NCBI GenBank assembly: GCA_002151545.1
Contig: CP021237.1
Span: 5,518,001-5,582,000, forward strand
Direction of reading: 5' to 3'
From: Sphingobacteriaceae bacterium GW460-11-11-14-LB5
GTDB lineage: Bacteria > Bacteroidota > Bacteroidia > Sphingobacteriales > Sphingobacteriaceae
DNA: 64,000 nucleotides
This document shows, piece by piece, positions 42,184 to 49,873 of this stretch. The translations under genes and the position numbers were made by a program. Within the stretch, counting starts at the first letter, position 1, and the number at the start of each line of letters is the position of its first letter. The notes below the pieces were generated by a model. The model was not told the DNA's origin. It searched no databases and saw only the letters and a program-made list of their open reading frames with translations.

Positions 42184-43323
42184 ATGCATTTTGAATTAAG
42201 TGAAGAACAATTAATGATCCGGCAGGCTGCACGCGATTTTGCGCAGCAAGAACTAAAACCTGGCGTAATCGAAAGAGACGAACATCAGAAATTTCCGGCC
42301 GAGCAGGTAAAAAAACTGGGAGAACTTGGTTTTTTGGGGATGATGGTGAGCGAAAAATATAACGGGAGCGGACTCGATGCCATTTCATATGTGCTGGTTA
42401 TGGAAGAGCTTTCTAAAATAGATGCCTCTGCATCAGTAGTGGTTTCGGTAAATAACTCATTGGTTTGCTACGGATTAGAAGCCTACGGCAGCGAAGCTCA
42501 AAAAGAAAAATATTTAAAGCCGTTGGCGGCTGGAGAAAAAATAGGGGCTTTTTGTTTATCAGAGCCCGAAGCCGGATCTGATGCTACCTCGCAACGCACC
42601 ACTGCTGAGGATAAAGGTGATTATTATCTGTTAAATGGTACAAAAAACTGGATCACCAACGGAAGTACCGCATCAACTTATCTGGTTATTGCACAAACCC
42701 ATCCTGAGTTAAGGCATAAAGGTATTAATGCTTTTATTGTAGAAAAGGGAATGGAAGGTTTTACGGTTGGACCAAAAGAAAATAAACTCGGTATCCGCGG
42801 ATCTGATACCCATTCTTTAATGTTTAACGATGTTAAAGTGCCAAAAGAAAATAGGATTGGCGAAGATGGCTTCGGTTTTAAATTTGCCATGAAAACTTTA
42901 GAGGGTGGAAGGATCGGTATTGCGGCCCAGGCTTTAGGTATTGCACAGGGTGCTTTCGAGTTAGCCACACAGTATGCTAAAGAACGTAAATCATTCGGAA
43001 AACCAATTTCAGAACATCAGGCCATCGCTTTTAAACTGGCCGATATGGCTACACAGATTGAAGCCGCCAGGTTATTGGTTTATAAAGCGGCCTGGTTAAA
43101 AGATCAGGGTTTGCCTTATACACAAGCGGGTTCTATGGCCAAGCTGTATGCCTCGAAAGTGGCAATGGATGTAACCATCGAAGCGGTACAGGTACATGGT
43201 GGTTATGGTTTTGTGAAAGAATATCATGTAGAACGCTTAATGCGCGATGCGAAAATTACTCAGATTTACGAAGGTACATCTGAAATACAGAAGATGGTGA
43301 TCTCAAGAGAAGTGATAAGGTAA
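42184..43323 (+). CDS. acyl-CoA dehydrogenase
   Basis: 379 residues, the short-chain/butyryl-CoA-type size. FCLSEPEAGSDATSQRT is the FAD/substrate signature, GGRIGIAAQALGIAQGAF and QVHGGYGFVKEYHVERLMRD are also conserved, and the catalytic Glu363 lies in IYEGTSEIQ. It oxidises acyl-CoA to trans-2-enoyl-CoA in beta-oxidation or branched-chain amino-acid breakdown, passing electrons to ETF. It is alone here; the isomerase and dienoyl-CoA reductase of the same pathway are 26 kb upstream in the window. Confidence 0.95.
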   Translation: MHFELSEEQLMIRQAARDFAQQELKPGVIERDEHQKFPAEQVKKLGELGFLGMMVSEKYNGSGLDAISYVLVMEELSKIDASASVVVSVNNSLVCYGLEAYGSEAQKEKYLKPLAAGEKIGAFCLSEPEAGSDATSQRTTAEDKGDYYLLNGTKNWITNGSTASTYLVIAQTHPELRHKGINAFIVEKGMEGFTVGPKENKLGIRGSDTHSLMFNDVKVPKENRIGEDGFGFKFAMKTLEGGRIGIAAQALGIAQGAFELATQYAKERKSFGKPISEHQAIAFKLADMATQIEAARLLVYKAAWLKDQGLPYTQAGSMAKLYASKVAMDVTIEAVQVHGGYGFVKEYHVERLMRDAKITQIYEGTSEIQKMVISREVIR

Positions 43324-43329
43324 TCGATT

Positions 43330-43385
43330 AGTCCAGAGTCGGTAGTCCTTAGTCTGATACGACTCAAGACTATAGACTCTGGACT
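43330..43385. repeat. AGTCCAGAGTC inverted repeat
   Basis: AGTCCAGAGTC (43330-43340) and GACTCTGGACT (43375-43385) are perfect 11-bp arms around GACTC/AGTC-rich sequence. It lies between convergent genes and may help terminate both transcripts. Similar AGTC-type words are common between genes in this group. Confidence 0.6.
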
Positions 43386-43398
43386 CTGGACTCCAGAC

Positions 43399-43743
43399 TT
43401 ATTCTTTCTCCCCAGCTACAGCGCTAAATACCGCTTTAATCAGGGCTACAACAATTGCTAAAAATGCCGCAGAAATAAAGCCTGAAGTACTAAAAGAGGT
43501 CATCATGTTATCAACCAGTAAAATCATTAATACAGTAATGATAAATGATACCAATCCGAGCGTTAAGAAATTAATAGGGAATGTGAATAGCCTTAAAATA
43601 AACCCGATGGTTGCATTTGCCAGTGCAATGAGCACGGCGGCAATAATTGCGTTTCCATAACCATCAACGTTTACGCCCGGAACTAGTTTTGCGCCTATAA
43701 AAAACGCCAGTCCTGTTAAAAGGATTTCGATAATAAATCTCAT
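43399..43743 (-). CDS. phage-holin-like small membrane protein (4-TM family)
   Basis: 114 residues with four hydrophobic helices, RFIIEILLTGLAFFIGAKLV, ANATIGFILRLFTFPINFLT and LGLVSFIITVLMILLVDNMM being typical of the family called membrane protein of unknown function / mycobacterial 4TM phage holin. These are housekeeping inner-membrane proteins rather than true holins in most bacteria. Its ATG is only 18 bp from that of the divergent lipoprotein gene. Confidence 0.8.
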   Translation of the reverse strand: MRFIIEILLTGLAFFIGAKLVPGVNVDGYGNAIIAAVLIALANATIGFILRLFTFPINFLTLGLVSFIITVLMILLVDNMMTSFSTSGFISAAFLAIVVALIKAVFSAVAGEKE

Positions 43744-43761
43744 AATTGTTTATTTTTGTAA

Positions 43762-44193
43762 ATGTTTAAATGCTTTTTTAAATACCAGGCCGCAATTGTT
43801 ATTGCCCTATTTGCACTTTCATGTTCGAATACAAACAACAGGCCAATAATTAAGTTTTCTGAGGATAGTTCATCAATAATAATTAAAAATATTGATGAGG
43901 CGAGTCTGTTACAGGTTAAAAACGCCTATCAGGCTAATGCAGATACACTTAATCTGGTTTCTGTTTTGATAAAACCAGGCGATCTGGACAGTATACAGGA
44001 TGAGCTGGAAGTACCTGGTAAGGTTAAAGTACTTGGCGATTCGCTTGTATTTAATCCCGATCAGCCTTTTCTTAAGGGTAAAGAATACCTGGTTGAGAGT
44101 TACATCGGAATAAAATTTGCAACCGCAGGCGATCTGATTATGGGGAAGGGTAAGCAGAACTTAAAAGCGCAGCGACAAACACTTAAGCGGTAA
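43762..44193 (+). CDS. hypothetical lipoprotein
   Basis: 143 residues. Lipoprotein signal with AIVIALFALSC and Cys22. The mature part contains PGDLDSIQDELEVPGKVKV and YLVESYIGIKFATAGDLI and is otherwise unrecognised. TATTTTTG (43751-43758), a perfect -7 box, sits 3 bp before the ATG, so the message may be leaderless. The rimP-nusA-infB operon follows, with its own promoter 28 bp after this stop. Confidence 0.7.
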   Translation: MFKCFFKYQAAIVIALFALSCSNTNNRPIIKFSEDSSSIIIKNIDEASLLQVKNAYQANADTLNLVSVLIKPGDLDSIQDELEVPGKVKVLGDSLVFNPDQPFLKGKEYLVESYIGIKFATAGDLIMGKGKQNLKAQRQTLKR

Positions 44194-44220
44194 TAATCAG
44201 CATAATAATTAGCGCAGGTG

Positions 44221-44251
44221 TTTGATTTTTTCTAAAAAATTACTACATTTG
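44221..44251 (+). promoter_or_regulatory. promoter of the rimP-nusA-infB operon
   Basis: TTTG (44221-44224), 19 bp, then TACATTTG (44244-44251): an exact TTTG-N19-TAnnTTTG match. The message is expected to start near 44257, giving a leader of about 58 nt before rimP. Confidence 0.82.
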
Positions 44252-44272
44252 CATCGTAATCGAAGAAAAGAG

Positions 44273-44294
44273 AAGGGGACAGTGTCCCCTTTTT
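44273..44294 (+). terminator. hairpin with T-run in the rimP leader (possible attenuator)
   Basis: AAGGGGAC pairs with GTCCCCTT around a 3-nt loop and is followed by TTT. It lies after the promoter and 21 bp before the rimP ATG, so it would interrupt the operon's own leader. It may instead, or also, terminate the upstream lipoprotein message. Confidence 0.6.
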
Positions 44295-44314
44295 CTATGA
44301 AATCAGGTTAAAAT

Positions 44315-44779
44315 ATGCAGGTAGAAAAGAGAGTTGCAGCCCTCGTTGAGGAAAAAATAGCAGATCGGCCAGAACTGTTTTTGGTTGAAGTAAAAATGTT
44401 GCCAAACAATAAATTAATTATTCATGTTGATGGCGACGAAGGCATTAGCATACAGGATTGTGTGGCCATAAGCAGGCATGTTGGTTTTCATCTCGAAGAA
44501 GAAAACGCAATAGAACAGGCTTATAATTTAGAAGTTTCTTCTCCGGGTGTTGGTGAGCCTTTAAAATTAATCCGTCAATACAATAAAAATATTGGCCGTA
44601 CGGTAAGCGTTAAGCTGAAAGAAGGATTAAAAAAGGAAGGAAAACTGCTTGCAGTTACAGAAAATAACCTGCTGATTGAAGAATCGGTTAAAGAAAAAGG
44701 GAAAAAGGCAGTAGCAATTGAAACAGCTATTCCGTTTAATGATATATTAGAAACAAGTGTGTTAATTTCATTTAAGTAA
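44315..44779 (+). CDS. rimP: ribosome maturation factor RimP
   Basis: 154 residues. ELFLVEVKMLPNNKLIIHVD, QDCVAISRHVGFHLEEENAI and YNLEVSSPGVGEPLKLIRQY are RimP signatures. RimP helps assemble the 30S subunit. First gene of the conserved rimP-nusA-infB operon; nusA starts 2 bp after its stop. The leader carries a strong promoter and a hairpin. Confidence 0.95.
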   Translation: MQVEKRVAALVEEKIADRPELFLVEVKMLPNNKLIIHVDGDEGISIQDCVAISRHVGFHLEEENAIEQAYNLEVSSPGVGEPLKLIRQYNKNIGRTVSVKLKEGLKKEGKLLAVTENNLLIEESVKEKGKKAVAIETAIPFNDILETSVLISFK

Positions 44780-44781
44780 AA

Positions 44782-46026
44782 ATGAGTACTACAACAATTA
44801 ATTTGATCGACTCTTTTCAAGAGTTTAAAGATTTCAAAAATATAGATCGCCCAACAGTGATCAGTGTGCTGGAAGAAGTTTTTCGTAGCATGTTGCGTAA
44901 GAAATACGGAACAGACGAAAACTGTGATGTTATCGTAAATCCGGATAACGGGGATTTGGAGATCTGGAGAACGAGAAAAGTAATGGAAGATGGATTTTCT
45001 GAGGATGATGATTTAGAGATCGAGCTTGCTGAAGTTTCTAAATTAGACAGCACTTTAGAAGTTGGCGATGATTATATCGAGCAGATTACTTTAGAAAGCT
45101 TTGGCCGTAGAGCAATTTTAGCTGCACGCCAAACTTTGGTATCTAAAGTATTGGAATTAGAGAAAGACGAAATCTTCAAAAAATATAAAGATAGAGTAGG
45201 TGAAATTGTAACAGGTGAGGTTTATCAGGTTTGGAAGAAAGAAACTTTGGTTTTAGATGATGAAGGTAACGAACTTTTAATGCCTAAAACAGAGCAGATT
45301 CCAGCTGATTATTTCAAAAAAGGCGATTCTGTAAGAGCAGTAATCTCTAAAGTAGAAATGATTAATGCCAATCCGAAAATTATCATTTCGAGAACAGCAC
45401 CAGAATTTTTGCAACGCCTGTTCGAACAGGAAGTTCCTGAAATTTTCGATGGTTTAATTACCGTTAAGAAAATTGTTCGCGAACCAGGAGAACGTGCTAA
45501 AGTTGCTGTTGAATCGTACGACGATCGTATCGATCCGGTTGGCGCATGTGTGGGTATGAAAGGATCACGTATCCACGGTATCGTTCGCGAGTTGAAAAAC
45601 GAAAACATTGATGTGATTAACTTCACCAATAATATTTCATTATACATTACCCGTGCTTTAAGCCCGGCAAAAATCACCTCTATTAAATTGGATGATGAGA
45701 CCAAACATGCATCGGTTTACTTAAAACCAGATCAGGTTTCATTAGCAATCGGACGTGGCGGACACAATATTAAGTTAGCTGGTAAATTAACCGGTTATGA
45801 AATTGATGTGTATCGTGAAGCTGGAGAAGAGAGCGATGAGGATGTTGATTTAGAAGAATTCTCAGATGAGATTGATAGCTGGATCATTGATGAATTAAAG
45901 GCTATCGGTTGCGATACTGCTAAGAGTGTATTAGCACTTACAGTAGAAGATTTGGTAAAACGCACCGACCTTGAAGAGGAAACCATTAAAGAAGTGGTTC
46001 AAATTTTGAAGTCAGAATTTGAATAA
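44782..46026 (+). CDS. nusA: transcription termination/antitermination factor NusA
   Basis: 414 residues. An N-terminal RNA-polymerase-binding domain, an S1 domain (about 130-205), two KH domains (the second with VYLKPDQVSLAIGRGGHNIKLA-type text) and a C-terminal helix-hairpin-helix-like segment ending LEEETIKEVVQILKSEFE. It controls pausing, termination and antitermination. The acidic linker EESDEDVDLEEFSDE is typical of Bacteroidota NusA. It is second in the operon. Confidence 0.96.
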   Translation: MSTTTINLIDSFQEFKDFKNIDRPTVISVLEEVFRSMLRKKYGTDENCDVIVNPDNGDLEIWRTRKVMEDGFSEDDDLEIELAEVSKLDSTLEVGDDYIEQITLESFGRRAILAARQTLVSKVLELEKDEIFKKYKDRVGEIVTGEVYQVWKKETLVLDDEGNELLMPKTEQIPADYFKKGDSVRAVISKVEMINANPKIIISRTAPEFLQRLFEQEVPEIFDGLITVKKIVREPGERAKVAVESYDDRIDPVGACVGMKGSRIHGIVRELKNENIDVINFTNNISLYITRALSPAKITSIKLDDETKHASVYLKPDQVSLAIGRGGHNIKLAGKLTGYEIDVYREAGEESDEDVDLEEFSDEIDSWIIDELKAIGCDTAKSVLALTVEDLVKRTDLEEETIKEVVQILKSEFE

Positions 46027-46088
46027 GTGGTGTAATTGCCAAATAAACACTACTTTTGTATTAAATAAAAAACAATAACAGGAGCTAA

Positions 46089-49000
46089 ATGTCAGACGAC
46101 AAACCAATCATTTTAATTAAAGCTATTAAAGAACTTAATATAGGCATGGGTACGGCCGTTGAGTTTTTAAACAAAAAGGGATTCTCTGCCGAGAAAAGCC
46201 CTATGTTTAAACTTACGGGAGACATGTATAATGCCTTATTGAAAGAGTATCAGGGAGATAAGATCGTAAGAGAAGAAGCCAAACAAATAGTGATTGGTAA
46301 AATACGTCGTGACGAGCCTGAGACTGAAAAGCCAGTAGAAGCGCCGAAGAAGAATACCGATTTTGAGAAAAATGAAGAGATTTTAATTAAAAATGCTCAA
46401 TCATTTACCCCTCCGGTAGAAAAACCAAAGGTTGTAGAAACACCTAAGGTAGAAACGCCAACACCAGCACCTGCGGCAGCAGTAGAGCCAGTAAAAGAAA
46501 CTAAGGCAGAAGATAAGGTTGAAGAAACTGGATTACCAGGAGTTAAAATTGTAGGAAAGATCGATTTAAACGACCTTAACTCAAAAACACGCCCGGCTAA
46601 AAAAGAAGAAACACCTGCTGCACCAGCACCTGTTGTAGAACCACCAGTGGTTAAAGCACCAGAACCTGTAAAACCAGTTGAGCAACCTAAAGCGGAAGAA
46701 AAACCGGTTGAGGTTAAAAAGGAAGAAGCGCCTGCTGCACCAGCACCAGCTGCAGAACCGCCAGTGGTTAAAGCACCTGAGCCTGTAAAACCAGTGGAAC
46801 AACCTAAAGTGGAAGAAAAACCAGCTGAAGCAAAACCGGTAAGCAACGAGCCTGAGGTAATTAAAGCACGTACCGTTAAATTAACCGGTCCGAATATTAT
46901 TGGTAAAATTGTTTTACCAACAACACCGGATAGAAGAAACGGCCCTGTAGCATCATCTAGCGATAGTGAAGCCGCTAAACGTAAGCGTAAACGCAAAAAA
47001 ACTCCGGGAGCTCCAGGTCAACCAGGCCAACACGGTGGTCAGGGCCAGCAAGGACAGAATAATCCTGCAGGTCAAGGTCAAGGCCAGGGTGGTGCGCCAG
47101 GACAACCTCGTCAACCTTATCAAGGTAACAGACCAGGTGGCGGTACACCATACCAGGGTAACAGACCAGCCGGGCAAGGTGGAACACCTTATCAGGGAAA
47201 TAGAAATAACAACAATAACAGACCAGGTTTCCAAAATAGAAATGCTACACCAAGCGGACCTAAAGAAGAACCTACTGAGAAAGAAATTCAAGATCAGATC
47301 AAAGCAACACTTGCCCGTTTAAGTGGAGCTGGTAAATCAGGTAAATTTGCACAACGTGCTAAATTGCGTCGTCAGAAACGTGATGATGTAGCATCGAATG
47401 CAGAAGAGGCTGCAAATGAGCTTGAATCGCAATCGAAAATATTAAAAGTAACAGAATTTGTTACGGCTAATGAGTTAGCGAGCATGATGGATGTACCGGT
47501 TACCAAAATTATTGGTACTTGTATGAGCCTTGGTATGTTCGTTTCCATTAACCAACGTTTAGATGCTGAAACCTTAACCATCGTTGCAGACGAGTTTGGT
47601 TACGAAATTCAATTCGTTAAACCAGATGAGGATGAAGAAAATGTAATTGAGGAAGAAGATAACGAGGCAGATTTAATCGAAAGAGCTCCGGTTGTGACGA
47701 TTATGGGTCACGTCGATCACGGTAAAACCTCATTGCTGGATTATATCCGTAAAGCAAATGTGGTAGCTGGTGAGGCAGGTGGTATTACCCAGCACATTGG
47801 TGCTTATATGGTAACTACGCCAACCGGTAAAAAAGTAACTTTCTTAGATACCCCAGGTCACGAAGCCTTTACAGCGATGCGTGCACGTGGTGCTAAGGCA
47901 GCAGATATTGCCATTATTGTTATTGCTGCAGACGATGCAGTGATGCCTCAAACAAAAGAGGCGATTAACCACGCACAAGCGGCAGGTGTACCATTGGTAT
48001 TTGCTTTCACTAAGGTAGATAAACCAGGTGCAAATGCAGATAAAGTACGTGAGCAATTATCGGTAATGAATATTTTGGTTGAAGATTGGGGTGGTAAATA
48101 TCAATCACAGGAAATCTCAAGCAAAAGCGGCTTAAATGTTGATTTACTTTTAGATAAAGTATTATTAGAAGCTGAATTATTAGAACTGAAAGCGAATCCG
48201 AATAAGAGAGCTACAGGTACTGTAATTGAGTCGGCATTAGATAAAGGACGTGGTATTGTAACTACAGTATTGGTTCAGGCTGGTACATTAAGAGTTGGAG
48301 ATCCAATCTTAGCAGGTAGTTACAGCGGACGTGTAAAAGCATTAACCAACGAGCGTGGTGCTAAAGTAGATTCTGCAGGTCCATCACAACCGGTACAGGT
48401 TTTGGGTATGCAGGGTGCGCCTACAGCAGGTGATCGATTTAATGCTTTAGAAAGTGAAACCGAAGCACGTGATATTGCAAACAAACGGATGCAGTTACAA
48501 CGTGAACAAGGATTACGTACACAGAAACATATTACTTTAGATGAGATCGGTCGTCGTTTGGCTATCGGTAACTTTAAAGAGCTTAATATTATCGTTAAAG
48601 GTGATGTGGATGGTTCAATCGAGGCATTAGCCGATTCATTGTTAAAACTATCAACTGAGCAGATCCAGATCAATATCATCAGTAAAGGTGTTGGTCAGAT
48701 TTCAGAATCTGATGTATTGTTAGCTTCAGCTTCAGATGCGATTATTATTGGTTTCCAGGTTCGTCCATCAACAGGTGCACGTAAACTTGCAGAAGCTGAG
48801 CAGATCGATATCCGTTTATATTCTATCATCTACGATGCAATCAACGAGATTAAATCGGCGATGGAAGGTATGTTGGATCCGGAATTTGAAGAGAAAATTG
48901 TGGCGAATGTTGAGATTCGCGAGACTTTCAAAATTACTAAAGTGGGTACCATTGCAGGTTGTATGGTATTAGATGGTAAGATTACCCGTAACAGTAAAAT

Positions 49001-49187
49001 CCGTATCGTTAGAGATGGTGTTGTAGTGTACACAGGTGAACTGGCCTCGTTAAAACGCTTTAAAGATGATGTGAAAGAAGTGAATAAAGGTTACGAGTGT
49101 GGTTTAAACATTCAGAACTTCAACAACATCGAAGTTGGCGATATCGTAGAAGCTTACGAACAGGTAGAAGTAGCTAGAAAACTGTAA
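46089..49187 (+). CDS. infB: translation initiation factor IF-2
   Basis: 1032 residues. An N-terminal IF2_N domain is followed by a long disordered region: Pro/Glu/Lys/Ala repeats at about 80-270 (VKAPEPVKPVEQPK occurs twice) and a Gly/Gln/Asn-rich stretch near 300-390. A second IF2_N domain precedes the GTPase domain with GHVDHGKT (540-547), DTPGHEAFTAMR and TKVDKPG. Domains II-IV complete the protein. An AGGAG site 6 bp before the ATG is an unusually good Shine-Dalgarno sequence for this phylum, and TACTTTTG 40 bp upstream may be an internal promoter. Confidence 0.97.
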   Translation: MSDDKPIILIKAIKELNIGMGTAVEFLNKKGFSAEKSPMFKLTGDMYNALLKEYQGDKIVREEAKQIVIGKIRRDEPETEKPVEAPKKNTDFEKNEEILIKNAQSFTPPVEKPKVVETPKVETPTPAPAAAVEPVKETKAEDKVEETGLPGVKIVGKIDLNDLNSKTRPAKKEETPAAPAPVVEPPVVKAPEPVKPVEQPKAEEKPVEVKKEEAPAAPAPAAEPPVVKAPEPVKPVEQPKVEEKPAEAKPVSNEPEVIKARTVKLTGPNIIGKIVLPTTPDRRNGPVASSSDSEAAKRKRKRKKTPGAPGQPGQHGGQGQQGQNNPAGQGQGQGGAPGQPRQPYQGNRPGGGTPYQGNRPAGQGGTPYQGNRNNNNNRPGFQNRNATPSGPKEEPTEKEIQDQIKATLARLSGAGKSGKFAQRAKLRRQKRDDVASNAEEAANELESQSKILKVTEFVTANELASMMDVPVTKIIGTCMSLGMFVSINQRLDAETLTIVADEFGYEIQFVKPDEDEENVIEEEDNEADLIERAPVVTIMGHVDHGKTSLLDYIRKANVVAGEAGGITQHIGAYMVTTPTGKKVTFLDTPGHEAFTAMRARGAKAADIAIIVIAADDAVMPQTKEAINHAQAAGVPLVFAFTKVDKPGANADKVREQLSVMNILVEDWGGKYQSQEISSKSGLNVDLLLDKVLLEAELLELKANPNKRATGTVIESALDKGRGIVTTVLVQAGTLRVGDPILAGSYSGRVKALTNERGAKVDSAGPSQPVQVLGMQGAPTAGDRFNALESETEARDIANKRMQLQREQGLRTQKHITLDEIGRRLAIGNFKELNIIVKGDVDGSIEALADSLLKLSTEQIQINIISKGVGQISESDVLLASASDAIIIGFQVRPSTGARKLAEAEQIDIRLYSIIYDAINEIKSAMEGMLDPEFEEKIVANVEIRETFKITKVGTIAGCMVLDGKITRNSKIRIVRDGVVVYTGELASLKRFKDDVKEVNKGYECGLNIQNFNNIEVGDIVEAYEQVEVARKL

Positions 49188-49209
49188 TCAGTTTCAGATA
49201 AAATAAAGT

Positions 49210-49239
49210 AAGGGCATCAATAATATTGATGCCCTTTTT
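49210..49239 (+). terminator. intrinsic terminator of the rimP-nusA-infB operon
   Basis: AAGGGCATCAAT pairs perfectly with ATTGATGCCCTT over a 3-nt loop, followed by TTT. It begins 23 bp after infB and overlaps the last codons of the convergent HTH gene. Confidence 0.92.
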
Positions 49240-49471
49240 GTTTGAGAGAAATTATTTTATGCTTTTTAAAATCTGATTGTATGATGATCTCATGGATAGG
49301 TACCTCATATAGTTCGGCGATTTTGACCAGTTGCGACACCGCAAAATCTACCTCATTATTTTCCCACTTTCGATAAGCAACCCTGCTTATGCCAATTACA
49401 TCAGCAACATACTGCTGTGTATAATGATATCTATCCCTGTACCTTCTTAAAGTAATCCCTATATCTAACAT
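49217..49471 (-). CDS. XRE-family helix-turn-helix regulator
   Basis: 84 residues, essentially a single HTH_3 domain: YTQQYVADVIGISRVAYRKW (helices 2-3) and NNEVDFAVSQLVKIAELYEV, followed by IHEIII. The final residues LKQKGHQYY are encoded by the infB terminator hairpin. It is divergent from the small lipoprotein gene, with an 11-bp palindrome between them that may be its operator. The target is unknown. Confidence 0.88.
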   Translation of the reverse strand: MLDIGITLRRYRDRYHYTQQYVADVIGISRVAYRKWENNEVDFAVSQLVKIAELYEVPIHEIIIQSDFKKHKIISLKQKGHQYY

Positions 49472-49501
49472 GTTGAGAAACGTTAACGATTATGTAATTG
49501 T

Positions 49502-49537
49502 ATTATTTACTTGCTATGTGTTTAATAAGTAAATAAT
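49502..49537. promoter_or_regulatory. palindromic candidate operator of the HTH regulator
   Basis: ATTATTTACTT (49502-49512) and AAGTAAATAAT (49527-49537) are perfect inverted 11-bp arms, 14 bp apart. They lie between the HTH gene and the divergent lipoprotein gene, and no T-run follows, so a protein-binding site is more likely than a terminator. Functional evidence is lacking. Confidence 0.5.
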
Positions 49538-49593
49538 GATAATAAGGGATTGTCAAAATTAATATTTTTTCTCAGTTTCTTTGCAAGAAAAAA

Positions 49594-49872
49594 ATGAAAA
49601 AATATATCAAATTAGGTGCTCTGATATTATTATTTGGGACCGTTACTGCATCGTTTCATGGATGTAAAAAGAAAGATTTGCCAGTAGTTGTAGAGTCTGT
49701 AAATGAAAAGGTTAGTGTTGGTCAGTTGAAAGTCTATTTAGGAGAATTAATAACTATAGACACTTCGAAAATTAAGTATAATGAAGAGAATGAAAAATTT
49801 TCTGTTTATGGAATTGAGCAGATTGGTAGGGAAGAATTAATTGCTATGTATATCAAAAAGAATAATAAGTAA
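49594..49872 (+). CDS. small hypothetical lipoprotein
   Basis: 92 residues. Signal IKLGALILLFGTVTASFHGC ends at a lipobox-like Cys, followed by KKKDLPVVVES. The mature part contains GQLKVYLGELITIDTSKIKY and YGIEQIGREELIAMY. I do not recognise a family. The stop is 1 bp before the next gene's ATG, so the two are surely co-transcribed and may act together at the cell surface. Confidence 0.75.
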   Translation: MKKYIKLGALILLFGTVTASFHGCKKKDLPVVVESVNEKVSVGQLKVYLGELITIDTSKIKYNEENEKFSVYGIEQIGREELIAMYIKKNNK

Positions 49873-49873
49873 T

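Noticed and set aside
43399..43743. Prophage remnant suggested by the holin-like name
   Set aside because: No other phage gene is near; the family is a chromosomal membrane protein family.
46397..46996. 199-codon frame antisense to infB
   Set aside because: It mirrors the Pro/Glu/Ala repeat region of IF-2; such shadows are expected from biased composition.
46966..47322. 118-codon frame in another register of infB
   Set aside because: Covers the Gly/Gln-rich low-complexity region; no start context and no domain.
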